Source: Lyophyllum atratum (taxonomy: Eukaryota > Basidiomycota > Agaricomycetes > Agaricales > Lyophyllaceae). From it: a stretch of 64,000 bases of DNA. How positions within the stretch are numbered: position 1 is the first letter of the stretch; each line of letters begins with the position of its first letter. A program made the translations under genes and the position numbers. Shown in pieces: positions 1 through 10,735 of the stretch. The notes below the pieces were generated by a model that saw nothing but the letters and a program-made list of their open reading frames with translations, was not told the DNA's origin and made no database searches. The stretch covers positions 1,550,001 through 1,614,000 of the forward strand of contig JACGCN010000005.1 in the NCBI GenBank assembly GCA_014905825.1, written 5' to 3'.

Positions 1-1567
1 CGAGGTTTGTCTCGAAGACATCTAGCCAGCCGTTATGCGCTCACCCTGGCTTCTAGTTGGCTCACATTAAGGTCTTAACTCCTCCGTATATTTGACGGTG
101 CCGCTGACCTCCAGACGACCCCTATGCTTAGCACATGAACCACGGACCTGCCTTCCAGGCTCTTTGGAAGCGACTGCGTGCAGAAGTACGTGCATTGCAA
201 GATAAACAATACTATGGTGACGGTGTGTATCCGGTGGCGATATTGGTACAACATCCCGTCACTCAATTTGCAAATACCAGGCTATTGGTCATCGGGAACT
301 CGTCTGGCGGACAATACAAGAGTAGCTGGAGTAGGGATCGAAGCAGGAGACCTACCAGAATACATGGTGCGTCCGACGCTATAATTCTAGATATCAAGTT
401 GATCATCATTATAGTGCGGTGGTGCTCAAACCCGCACGCGTCCTTCCACCACCAGAACCCGTCGCTCACGCAAGCCGCGTGATACCACCATTACAGCGTC
501 GACCTCATCAGGTCGACAAACCGCGAAGCGCCGTAAGGCGGGGGCAAGGGTCACATCGAAGACTGCTTTCGTCGGCAATGGTATGACGTTGGCTGAAGAT
601 GTCGTCGATGGTAAAGGAAAGGGCGCTGGATTTGGCAAACAGGCTGCTAGGTTAGTTGCACCACCAGTTTTCCTTCATCCGCACGTCGTATTGACGTCTT
701 AGCTTCCAGTAAACGTGCTCGAGAAGAACGAGCATTAGCAACTGAGCGACGAATACTCGCCCTACAAGGACAGGCCAAAGGTAGTTTATGCTTTCTGCCT
801 CCGCACGTGTCATTTGCTGAGCCACCCTGTGTCCTTTCAGCATCTTCAAGCTCAAGCCCACCAACTAATATCGATTCAGAAACCGAGGACGAGGTTGACG
901 AGGTTGAAGATGCAATCCCTGAGACGGACTCCGACCGCCGAAAAACTCTACTGGCATCTGAGTTGAACGATGATTTGGACGAACTGAAGTCGGGCATACT
1001 ATGGGAGTCCTTTGAGAACGATTTCGAATTCAGTGGATCGCAGGGCCAATCTTCACGAGATTCTGATCTTGGTTGCGATTTACCTTCGGGTTCTGGCTCA
1101 ACGGATACAATTGGGGCATCAACAAGGAAAGGAAAACGGAAGAAGTATACGTCGGACGACGACGATGATGACGCTGTTGGTTTGTCTCTTCCCTACCACT
1201 GATTTCACCAACAATATCTTACCTTGGCTCAACATCTAGTAATCCTTCCCGCTACTAAAGTCTCGAAGACCTCCCTAGACACAGCATCTTCACAAAAAGG
1301 AAAATTGACACAGACAGAGGCCGTCAACATTCCCATTAGAGGATCGTCGCTGAAGTGTCAAAATCTACCGCAAAAGCTAGTGGAACGTGAACCACCACCT
1401 ACATCCCAACAATGGGCATGTTTAGTTTGCACTCTGTGAGTTTCGATCTTGACCTTTGAACAAACCTACTCGCTAACCATTCACCACGCAGGAATAATGA
1501 TGTTGAGCATCTCGCCTGTTCCGCTTGTGCGATGCCTCGGGGAGAAGAGACTTGGAAACATCAATGA
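1..1567 (+). CDS. WSS1: Wss1-like WLM-domain metalloprotease, 5' end outside window
   Basis: The family cleaves DNA-protein crosslinks and SUMO-modified chromatin proteins in the nucleus. The window opens inside the catalytic motif: base 1 ends a His codon, bases 2-4 are Glu, an intron (5-56) follows, then Leu-Ala-His, giving HE|LAH of HExxH. The WLM core continues with HMNHGPAFQALW and YYGDGYWSSGTRLAD. A basic linker, an acidic Ser/Asp-rich stretch and a C-terminal RanBP2-type zinc finger (WACLVC...CSAC) follow, the usual Wss1 order. Exons: 1-4, 57-71, 132-222, 281-366, 415-650, 710-780, 841-1179, 1240-1435, 1492-1567, about 370 visible residues. It converges on the DM9 gene with about 100 bp between the stops. 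Family assignment is firm; the exact start cannot be seen. Confidence 0.88.
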
Positions 1568-1667
1568 CACACCCGACGCAACATATACAAAACTAATAAT
1601 CGTTGCCTACAACACAGTAGTCCGTGTCTTGTACTTTACATGGTATTCTCCTAGTAATTGCGATCCG

Positions 1668-2762
1668 TTATCTCCAGCAACTGTTGACGAGTATCAGCAC
1701 GCCATAACACAAGTATATAGGGCAACACGTACAGAATTTCATGGTCAGTGAGAGCAATCTCAGCTCCTCCAAATGCGACATTACAAGCTCCCCTGAATGA
1801 AAATCAGTCGAGTCAACAATCATCCGGAAATGATCAGATACGTACAGGTGCTCCCCAGCCTTTCCGGGAACCCTGACGCCATTGACCAGGGCTAGTCCAT
1901 GATAGAGCTTGGCGCCGTTATCCTCGTATCCGCCCTCAATCGGGCTTCTGCCCGGTGGAACCCGTCCATACGAGGTACGTACCCACTCCATTGTTTGAGG
2001 AACAAAGGGCAGCAAATCAAACCTTCCATGGTGGGCGTGCTCTGCTCCACCATATGCAACTGATGCGAAAGGCTGGAGATGGGGACCGATCTTGCATGGA
2101 TGGACCGAGTTCTCGAATAGAGCTGAGCCGATGAAGATAGGTGTTACACCATCGGCATCGTAGCACGGCGGCTGGCCAGCTACCACGGCGTCGGGGAAGG
2201 GGGAGGTCGTCGATAGAGGTACACGATAACCTGATGGAGGTGCTGCGGCTTGAGTGCTATCGTGGTGCTGAACTTGAGGGGGCGTGGGGAAGCCAGGGGA
2301 TGCGCTGGGGAACCCGGGTGTGCCTGCACTAGGGAAACTAGGCGCTCCTGCTGTAGGGAACCCGGGGGCTGCGGCGCGATTGGCTTCAAAGGTGGGAGGG
2401 ACGAAGGGAGGAGAGCTCCACTGCCCATAACCAGGTGGTGGAGCGAATTGGCCAGCATGTCCTTCGGCGACTTTGTGCCCGTCTTTGGACTTGTCTTTGC
2501 TGTCCTTCGACTTGTCCTTGTCCTTGTCCTTGCCATCTTTCGACTTGTCCTTATCCTTGCCGTCCTTGCTCTTATCCTTATCCTTCTTCTCCTTGTCCTT
2601 ATCCTTCCCATCCTTATCCTTGTCCTTCTTATCCTTGTGGTCTTTATCCTTGTGATCTTTGTCCTTGTGATCTTTATCCTTGTGATCTTTATCCTTCTTG
2701 TCCTTGTCCTTCTTATCCTTGTCCTTCTTGTCTTTGCCTTTTGATTCGTTGTCGGACCCCAT
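1668..2762 (-). CDS. DM9/DUF3421-repeat protein with Lys-Asp repeat N-terminus
   Basis: About 329 residues. Residues 8-95 are a highly charged repeat of KDKD, KKDKD and DHKDK units. A Pro/Gly/Ala-rich linker (95-190) follows, then a DM9 (DUF3421) module: PIFIGSALFENS, VAYGGAEH, a WV..YGRVPPG segment, and after splicing GACNVAFGGAEIALTDHEIL. DM9 proteins of animals are mannose-binding lectins; the fungal role is unknown to me. Exons: 1846-2762, 1733-1792, 1668-1680. The first intron (1793-1845) is well supported because splicing restores the second DM9 unit. The second (1681-1732) is less sure; unspliced, the protein would run to a stop at 1651. There is no signal peptide, so it is probably intracellular. 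Confidence 0.8.
   Translation of the reverse strand: MGSDNESKGKDKKDKDKKDKDKKDKDHKDKDHKDKDHKDKDHKDKKDKDKDGKDKDKEKKDKDKSKDGKDKDKSKDGKDKDKDKSKDSKDKSKDGHKVAEGHAGQFAPPPGYGQWSSPPFVPPTFEANRAAAPGFPTAGAPSFPSAGTPGFPSASPGFPTPPQVQHHDSTQAAAPPSGYRVPLSTTSPFPDAVVAGQPPCYDADGVTPIFIGSALFENSVHPCKIGPHLQPFASVAYGGAEHAHHGRFDLLPFVPQTMEWVRTSYGRVPPGRSPIEGGYEDNGAKLYHGLALVNGVRVPGKAGEHLYVSDHFRMIVDSTDFHSGELVMSHLEELRLLSLTMKFCTCCPIYLCYGVLILVNSCWR
2486..2745 (-). repeat. Low-complexity coding repeat (Lys-Asp units)
   Basis: About 260 bp of imperfect tandem 6-15-bp units of the type AAGGAYAAGRAC on the minus strand, inside the DM9 gene. Such tracts expand and contract easily, so the length may vary between strains. Long open frames on the other strand here are shadows of this composition. 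Confidence 0.85.
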
Positions 2763-3313
2763 GATGGATAGGTTTCTGGACGAGGCGAAGTGAGTGGTAG
2801 CGATGGGACGTAGGAATGAAGGGCGAACACCGCTTGATGTCAGACGACGTATTTAAGCTCTTCCAGTCGACATATAGTAATACTAGTACAGCCTTGGGCA
2901 GTGTGCTCACGTGCGTGCTAAATTGGGGCTGTGCCGCGCGACGCGACGCGTCTATATCTGAAAATTGAAGATCGCTGTATGATAGTCCGTTCTCTAGCAT
3001 TCACTGCTTCAAGAAAATGGCTTTGCTGATAATGATAGCCATGTCACCGATCATTAAAATTTGTTATTCGCCAGTCGACACACGTATATGTATCATACTT
3101 GGGTATCCATTCTGGGCTGAAGTACGAGTTTCTATCAGTATCACTATTAGTATAGACCAATGGGACGACCGACATTCCCTCTGCGCGGTATCTCCTATGG
3201 CCTATGACGTGCATTTACTAATCGAGTACTTAGTCTCAGTGGTAATTAACGACAACGATTTGAGTATCTCACATAAGACCATGGAATACGTCGCAGCACG
3301 CGCTGCACTTTGT
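2763..3313. other. Intergenic, promoter side of DM9 gene
   Basis: It separates the DM9 start from the stop of the first DUF6593 gene. I see no gene, tRNA-like fold or repeat. Confidence 0.6.
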
Positions 3314-4341
3314 CTACTTCAATGGTGTTGGTCTGGAAGAGGACGACGTCAACTGTTCCATGCCTTGCGACCTGGAAGATAATCGCCGCTTCGGCGCCTC
3401 TGGTGGTGTCTTCGGGATAACTTTGAACTTGTCATCATCCCTCTCCCGCCTAACCTTCTCGAGATACAGGAACGTCACAACTACTTCGTCCAAGAGACCT
3501 GCACGCACGACGCTGGGATCTATTGTGAGGCGTGCAGGGTTGCGCGTTTCCGACCGGACTTTGGTCTCTACTTTAACAATGCCGCCTGCTTCGATTACTC
3601 TTGTGGTCGTTGATGTCTTCGATGCGCTAAAGCGCCGGGATTTGTGGAATTTCACAAGTGCCTCATTCGGGTATTCGGAAGAATAAAGCTATGGGTTTGG
3701 AACCTTGTGATTCGTGAGACGAAGAGAACAGGATGGAAAATCCCATACCTCAAGAGAGAGGCCCGGCGCAAAGCCTTTCCATTTTCGTTCAGGATCTTTG
3801 TACTTCACGGTGCTGCGCCCTTTATAAATGATCACATCTCGTTCGACGAGGTGCACACGCACTCTTTGAAGGGCACGGAACTCTTCTTCAGCCATGCACT
3901 CGCTGACATCGTTATCAGGCCTTCGCCGCTTTTCCCAAATCCGTTCCCGTCAGCCCCCTCTTTCTCGGCGATCGAACCCGCGATCGAGCGCGTGAGCGCG
4001 ACTGAATCGGATGTAAAGAAATCCCTCCACTGGAACTGTGCGATCGCAGTCTCCGTATTAGGCCGCCGCACTGTTGTTACTGTCCGCTTCTTCATCGGTG
4101 GTTCATGGATTATCTCCGTTTCGACCATGTATAACACTTCTTTGGTGGTAACATCGGTAATCTGTGTTGAACATGGGTGGTCGGGGTGGAATATCAGCGT
4201 TAAGGGTTTGTGTGAGAAATCGGGCACTGAAGGTGTCGGTAAGGGAGCGAAAGATAAGACCGTTATTTGTGGTTGACTTGGGCTCGAGGTTGTCGCAGGA
4301 CCTGGGAAGGAGGCTAGAGGCTCAAGTTCATCAGGCGTCAT
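3314..4341 (-). CDS. DUF6593-domain protein, paralog A
   Basis: 305 residues from exons 3863-4341, 3749-3812 and 3314-3688. The ATG at 4341 (MTPDELEPL) is the first true ATG; the open frame upstream begins only with TTG. The DUF6593 core begins LTLIFHPDHPCSTQITD and continues with VLYMVETE, then IAQFQW, an FKD-TVKYKD join across intron 1, WKGFAPG and a C-terminal VVVTFLYLEKVRR. The domain is common in basidiomycetes, often in many copies, and has no known function. Paralog B lies 713 bp upstream on the same strand with introns at the same sites. Intron 2 here is ordinary GT-AG, whereas its counterpart in B is GC-AG. Confidence 0.82.
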
Positions 4342-5054
4342 GATATAGATCCTTGGAAGATAGATGTTCAAAACTAAGTCCAGGCGCTAGCACTGGTAGG
4401 ACATCTCAGACTCGGGCTTCACCGACTACGCAGATTTGTGGAAAGATCCTGCACGAGGGAAGGGAGCGGAAAATGGATCGACCTGAATACAACTTGAGCT
4501 AGATGGTCGACCTTTCTAAAGAGTGGTGAATTATACCTCCAGCAAGTGCACAATTCCCCGGATCGCATCTTGAAGTTCATGTGGTGCGCAACAAATTTTC
4601 TCCTGCTGCCATGGGTGGTCACGCGTGTGCCAGAATCTACGCAATTGAACGATTACTACAGGGGCCCAGCACAGGATCATGGATGCGCAGGATACGTGAA
4701 TGCCACACACAGTGTCAACTTTGACTAACTTCTGAGTTCAGTCTCTGTTGCTCGCCTCTATAGGATGGTCAGGGAATAAATTGAAACATCGTCGGAAATC
4801 TGACCCCGAGTCCGTACTTGGCTGCGTCCCGATTGGCGAACGTAGAACTAAGATCTGATAAGATCTTACGTTTCGCTTTTGCCCTTGACCGCGCCAGCGA
4901 TTGAAGATATCTCGCTGCCATGCATCGATTGGCAATAAAGCTTGCACAGTGAGAATGCGGACTCCTCATCCGGGTGTTTCCTCAACCCTTCGCTATTCTA
5001 ATTCAACTCCCAACTAGATAATGGTATCACTAAGTACATTCAGCCTCCCCTAAT
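4342..5054. other. Intergenic between DUF6593 paralogs
   Basis: It should hold the promoter of paralog A and the 3' end of B. Only short unsupported open frames are visible. Confidence 0.6.
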
Positions 5055-5750
5055 TTAAAGTGATACCGCTCCCGCCGAAAGACCCCCAGATAGCCCAGCC
5101 GCAGTTGCCCTATTCAAGGAGGAATTTTCCCTCGACCTACGGCTCTTCTCCAGGACAAGAAATGAAACGACTACAATATCCTGGATCTCGACACCGCGGG
5201 TATCCATAACCAGGCGAGCGGCTTGGGCCGCGCCACGGCCGTTCCGCACAGTGCGCGACTTGTGGAAACGGACCAACGGCTCTTTCTTATCGTCCTTGGC
5301 GAAAAGCTAAAAGGACTGTTAGGACGCCATCCATCTTTGACAAAAACTTGAGCTGACGCGCCTCGAATGACAACCCTGGGCCATTTCCTTTCCACTTCAA
5401 TTTTCGACCCGCGTTGTCCTCCAACATCACAGTGCTTTTGGGCGACCGGCTTCACATTTGTGCTCGAACTATTGCAACGGAAACACTCACTCGTTGAAAG
5501 GCATAAGACTCTTCCTCAACCACGCGCTAACAGGCATGGGCGTTCCGTTACCAAGAGTGATGACATCGGACCTCACGTCCTGCCACACCCAAGAGGCGAT
5601 CGTCTCACCCGCCCCGTTCTTTACTCGAGTGACCGTCTCCTTCCCATGTTCAGTGGCGACCTGGTAAAGGACTTTGCCAGTGTCACTGTCGACGATGACG
5701 GTATTGCAAGGATTATCCGTTTCGAAGGTGAGTTCGTAGAGATCGGACAT
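5055..5750 (-). CDS. DUF6593-domain protein, paralog B
   Basis: 194 residues from exons 5491-5750, 5362-5434 and 5055-5306, starting MSDLYELTF. The core reads LTFETDNPCNTVIVD, VLYQVATEHG, IASWVWQD, then FND-TVMLED, KWKGNGPGLSFE, LVRFHKSR and a final VVVSFLVLEK. It matches paralog A block by block but lacks A's longer N-terminus and Ser-rich tail. Intron 2 (5307-5361, 55 nt) starts with GC, not GT, yet has a good branch site (CTAAC) and TTTTAG acceptor; only this junction keeps the frame and restores the alignment to A. Function is unknown. The pair is a local tandem duplication. Confidence 0.8.
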
Positions 5751-7430
5751 GATGTGCACACAAGCTAATATTCCACCGTAAAGATAGTCCACTTTTATCT
5801 CGAGACCTTTACTGCGGACGTGCAATTAAGGACGCCCAATGCCCGCCTACCGATGATACATGACCCTCGTGCCCTCGTTGTGCCTGCAAATGGCAATAAC
5901 CACAGCAATAGCTGTGCAACCCAACCCCGGACCGTATCGACCGGTTCAATCAGACTCTCCAGGTCTTATGTGATGTTCCCGATGTGAAACATGCCTAATC
6001 CTGGGCTTTGGAATTCATCAAAGTGCTGCATGTAACGGCGTATGCAGAAAGACTCCATGCTCCCTATCTCCCAACTGCATACCCGTACACGACCATCGGG
6101 ATCCGGCATCCGGTGGTGGCGAATACAGCGCAATGACTGTCGGACTCGGGGACAACACGGACATTGGGCAAGTCGTTAGAAGCTTTTGAGAGGCTGGATG
6201 CGTCGTTAACACTCCCTGCAGGTGAGAAAGGTCGCATTAGCGCTACTTGCAAATCTCATGTCCGACTGTCTCCAACAAGTACCTGGAGCCCTCCATAATT
6301 TGTGGCAGATACATGGAGCTTGGAAAGTTCCGAAAGTAATCTCTGACGGGACAGGTGTTCTGGCTCGGAACCTATCAAATCGAATTCCGCAAAGCTCGGT
6401 AAGGTAAAATTACACAGCACGGTCCCACTGAGGAACACCGGATCCAGGGAGTATCGCGATGTACGCAGGTAACATACACCATTGCACCTGGGCCTCTAAG
6501 CACTTTCTAAGCCGAGCTCATAAGTCCAATTGGCTAACTTAGCCTGTGGTAGAACCTAGGAAAGTACTTACTGAGAGACGAAAGAGAGATGGATACTTAT
6601 CAGCCCAAACCCTTAGATTAGGTCCGACTTGGTCGGTAAATAGGAAACGCGTAGAAAAAGAGTTCGGATGCGAGAACTTGGCCATGAGGGTGATGGTCGG
6701 TATCGTGAATGAAGGACCGATGCGTCTGCATTTCACGACATCGATAACGAGAAAAATTTTGTCACCTGTTGGTGTTTCTGGGTCATGGCAGGCGGATTTA
6801 GAGGGTCGAACTAGCGTGATGGCATGCCAACAACTGGTATAGGTCTTCTCCGGTTTCGCACTGTTTCGCAGTATGTACTACCCTTGAAAAGGTGAGGAGT
6901 CCCAAAAAGTTCATTGTCAGAGTCGGCTGGTACGGTGTGAAAACGTTCCTTTGATCATGTCTCCACACCCGGGGTGCTGGATTTATCCATGGCGTCCTCG
7001 ATCGTCCACTGCACGACGGACCGATGACATTGAGAGGTACCGTTTTGTGTTGCGCCCTGTCGCGCCTCTGCCGAGCTCTGGCGCCCCTGAGACATATAGT
7101 ACCCTGCATCAGATTGATGATGGCCATACGACACAGCGAACGTGGTAACATATGTGTCAAGTTGGAGGAACCATTGAAGTCTGCGAATGCTGGATGGGAA
7201 AAGCAACTTTGACGGGATCAAGGTGGGAATGGCCGTCGATTCAACATTCAATATTCAGCGCCGACATTCGACAAGCAAACGTGCGATGCATGAAGAGGCC
7301 TGGAAGGTGCGGGGCGGCTATTAATTGCATAGGACCCCTGGCACCGCTTGTCCCATCACGCGCAGATAGTAGTCTCTACAAAAGCTGGATAGGGTGCACA
7401 CGCATGTCTTGAAGCTCTTCCCTCGCCATC
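5751..7430. other. Gene-poor intergenic, 1.7 kb
   Basis: It lies between divergent genes (DUF6593 paralog B and the MFS permease) and must hold both promoters. Open frames such as the one at 6546-6842 show no recognisable family, splice-linked continuation or codon pattern. I see no RNA gene or repeat. Confidence 0.55.
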
Positions 7431-9985
7431 ATGTCCTTGAAGTCGCGTATAAAGAGTGTCTCGCTCATCTTCGCGTAAATAGCCTTCTGTTGTACGTGTC
7501 GAATGACTTAGCTCACGGCCTTCAAACAGGTGTGGAACTGCTCTGTTTTCAGATGGTAAGAATTTTGTCTGGTCATAAGATGTTATGGGCTTAATTTATC
7601 TTCACAGGGTATGCGAATGGTGTCATTGGCAATGGTGCGTCTGAAGTCCTGATTGCTGGAGCTTTGGTTCTGATTCATGATCATATGTAGTCAACACAAG
7701 TCAGTCGGTCTACTTCCTCAACCCAGCCTACGGTCTAATGTTACTCCCATAAGTATTAAAACGTGTGTACGGAGCCGATACCGTTAATGCACACAACTAC
7801 GGCACCGTGTTGAACAGTCTTGCATTTGCGGGAACGATCGTTGGAATGCTGTCCTTCGGTAAGGCGACAGACTCTGGCGAACGCGACGACCACTCAACCT
7901 AGAACCCAGGATATCTCTCTGATAAGATGGGCAGAAAATTCGGAATGGTATCCATCGCCTTTACGACTTCAAGTCATTTATATGCTGATGGACTTTAGAT
8001 GTCAGCTACTGTCATTGTAGCTTTATTCTCTGGTTTATCTGCGGCTTCTTCTGGCGCCCATGGAAGTGTCACGGGGCTGTTGCAGATGCTTAGCGCCATG
8101 CGGTAAGTAGGCTCGTGTTCCTCTCCATATCTGCGTTGACCTTTACTCCTTTAGTTTCTTACTCGGTATTGGAGTAGGCGCAGAATACCCATGTGGTTCC
8201 GTCTCTGCCTCTGAGCAATCCGAAGAACCAGGAATCAGCAAGAAGGCTCAACATCGGTGGTTCGCTCTTGCGACTAGTGCGTCACTTATTCATCATTCAT
8301 TGTTCTCGCAACGACGCTTTCCCCTGCAGACTCCATGATCGATTTTGGTTTCGTCATCTCGTCCTTCGTTCCCTTGGTTTTGTTCTGGATGTACGTCCTT
8401 CTACTCGCTCTGCATCTCATGGCTGAAAGCATGCCCCATGTAGCTTTGGAGACAACCACCTTCGTGCGGTGTGGCGTCTTTCCCTCGGTCTTGGCGTTGT
8501 ACCCGCTCTTTTGGTGTTTGTCTGGCGACTCAACATGGACGAACCAACTCGGTATAAGAAAGATTCCATGAAGAGCGCTCGCATCCCGTACCGTTTAATT
8601 TTCAAACGTTATGGAGTCCGCTTCGCCGCGATTTCTTTCACATGGTGGAGTGTAGAATTATTTTTGTGCTCCATGTCACTAATCATCTGCTCTGTAGGTT
8701 CTTGTATGACTTCATCGTGTAAGTTCGAGGATCCTTTCCGTACGACATTCTGTCTCACCCTTTATCTTCTTAGATACCCTGTCAGTTTTCCCAACGAAAT
8801 ACTGAATCTCTCATTCTCACGACGAAAATCCAACAGTTCGGAATCTATTCTTCAACCATCGTCGATAAGTGAGTTTATCGATCATTTCTTTATCCATTCC
8901 TTACTTACACGCCTGCAATAGTATCACCGGCAAATCAACAAGCCTAACAGTTGTGCTCGGGTGGAATGTTGTAATCAAGTAGAGCCTTATATTTCCTCAA
9001 AGTCTGGAAGTGTTCTTACACCTGCTTGAGCTTGTTCTACATGCCAGGTACCTTGATTGGAGCTTTCGTCGTTGATTATCTGGGCCCGAAGTGGACGATG
9101 GTGAGTACTTTTCACCCTCATAAGCGCAAAATGTCTGAGCGCGGCATGATTAGATCACTGGCCTCTTGCTGCAAGCCGTCATCGGGTTTTTTATGAGCGG
9201 CTTCTATGAACAGTAAGGCGGAACCCTGCTCTCGCTTCCTATCAAAGCTGACTTCTATAGACTCGTCAAACATATTGGCGGATTTGCGGTAAGAATATAT
9301 TCTAATTTTAAGGCTTCCACTGATGAGTTTGCGTAGGTCGTGTATGGCATCTTCTTGAGCTTTGGCGAGTTCGGCCCCGGAAACAATCTTGGTCTTTTGG
9401 CCAGCAAGTCCAGCCCCACCGCTGTTCGAGGACAATTCTATGGTTTGGCCGCTGCCATTGGTAAAGTGGGAGCCTTCGTTGGCACCTGGGGTCAGTACAT
9501 TTTATGATAGGTGGAAATGTCCATGCTGATGGAATACTTCGCCAGCTTTCCCGCCCATGATCAAAGGCAAGTCTATACGTTATCGAGGATGCTAATGACT
9601 GAGTGCTAATGACTGAGTGTCGATCAACATTCAGCTTTCGGTGGTGATGCAACTGTAAGAGGAAATACCGGTCCCTTCTGGGTTGGTAGTGGTACGTTCC
9701 AATCCTGCTTGCTCTCTCAGGAGTTCACACATCATTGCAGGTCTCGCTATTCTGAGCGCCCTTGTTACATATTTCTTCATCCATCCATTAACCCAGGACG
9801 GTATGGAGGTTGAGGATCGCGAAGTACGTTCACTTGCGTCGTGTTTTATGACGTGGCTGATAGTTGCTTAGTTCCGAGAATACCTTGAGGCTAATGGCTA
9901 CGATACAAGACAGATGGGTCTTGCTCAGGATACCCTAGTTGAGGAGGTCGTGGATGAGAAGGTGTCGGAAGATCGCAAGGTTTAG
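7431..9985 (+). CDS. Git1-like MFS permease (glycerophosphodiester/phosphate:H+ symporter type)
   Basis: 479 residues from 22 exons: 7431-7474, 7530-7555, 7608-7634, 7691-7699, 7754-7858, 7910-7947, 7999-8102, 8155-8276, 8330-8390, 8444-8644, 8698-8718, 8774-8780, 8837-8868, 8922-8978, 9031-9100, 9154-9212, 9261-9288, 9337-9490, 9546-9566, 9635-9691, 9741-9823, 9872-9985. It begins MSLKSRIK and shows [27 protein letters not shown] between helices 2 and 3, [16 protein letters not shown] (the Git1 signature) and [20 protein letters not shown]. Yeast and Candida relatives import glycerophosphoinositol or glycerophosphocholine at the plasma membrane; the substrate here is inferred. Exons of 7 and 9 nt and a GC-AG intron (9567-9634) are needed to keep the conserved frame. 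Confidence 0.9.
9591..9618 (+). repeat. 14-bp tandem duplication inside an intron
   Basis: Two adjacent copies of gctaatgactgagt lie in the GC-AG intron of the MFS gene. Each contains a branch-site-like CTAAT. Confidence 0.8.
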
Positions 9986-10301
9986 TGCCGAAGGGGTCTA
10001 ATTGACGATTTCATGAAGTTGCCAGATGCACAATCTAATAGTAATACGACGAATTACGATATATGTAATTGCTGATTTTTGCGTGGAAGCTCGGGAGTGG
10101 TGAAACCACGTTGAGCGACACATAATCAACCTTGTTGTCGGCACCAGCCTACTGTGCGGTCGACGCCATTGCTTTTTTGTCCTTTTCCTGAGGAACGAAT
10201 CTTCCTCCTCCAGGCCCATATTAGACGTAGTGAGTGTTGGATTTGGCGGATACAGTCATGATACGAAAACAAAAGTACAAGTTGAAAGTGGCCAAAAGAT
10301 A
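9986..10301. other. Convergent intergenic
   Basis: It lies between the stops of the MFS permease (+) and Sem1 (-). It presumably carries both 3' ends; nothing else was seen. Confidence 0.6.
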
Positions 10302-10735
10302 TTAATGCTCCATAGCATCTCCTGCAGCGCCTTTGTTAGTCTTCGCAAGCTCATTCCTAGATTACAGAATCGTGAGCAAAGAGATCGAGGGAGAGATGAT
10401 ATGACTCACCGTAGTTGCGTGCTGAATTCATCCTCGATATCATCATCATCCCAGTTGTCCTCCCAGAGTTTATCACCTCCTGATTTTGCAGCTCCAGGCG
10501 CCGCAGCACCCAGGTGCGCAAGATCAGTTTGGGAGTCATCCCAGTCTATGGTTTATCACAGAGCTCGATTGGATTTCTTCAGACAAGAAAATTGCAACGA
10601 ACCTGCTACCGCAAACTCTTCAAACTCATCGTCCTCTTCCAGAACGCCCAGATGTTGTATGGCCTCTGGCTTCTGCTCACCAGCAGCTTTCTGCGTGGTC
10701 TCTGTGGCTTTAGATGTAGATGCCGATGTGGACAT
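10302..10735 (-). CDS. SEM1: 26S proteasome / TREX-2 subunit Sem1 (Dss1)
   Basis: 107 residues from exons 10603-10735, 10410-10545 and 10302-10356. This small, acidic, disordered protein stabilises the proteasome lid and also joins the TREX-2 mRNA-export and BRCA2-type repair complexes. The family hallmarks are intact: LEEDDEFEEFAV, then after splicing DWDDSQTDLAHLG, then LWEDNWDDDDIEDEF before a C-terminal helix (STQLRNELAKTN). The N-terminal 30 residues are a Ser/Thr-rich leader. It is tail-to-tail with the MFS gene and downstream of the pectate lyase on the same strand. Confidence 0.95.

Noticed and set aside
1681..1732. Extension of the DM9 protein to a stop at 1607 through a third exon
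   Set aside because: After correct phasing the third exon meets a stop at 1668-1670, so the longer product is not supported.
2250..2744. Long plus-strand open frames rich in Leu/Val/Ile or Cys/Pro/Ser
   Set aside because: They are complementary shadows of the Lys-Asp coding repeat of the minus-strand DM9 gene.
6546..6842. 98-codon plus-strand open frame
   Set aside because: No domain, no splice partners, no promoter context; length expected by chance in 1.7 kb of spacer.
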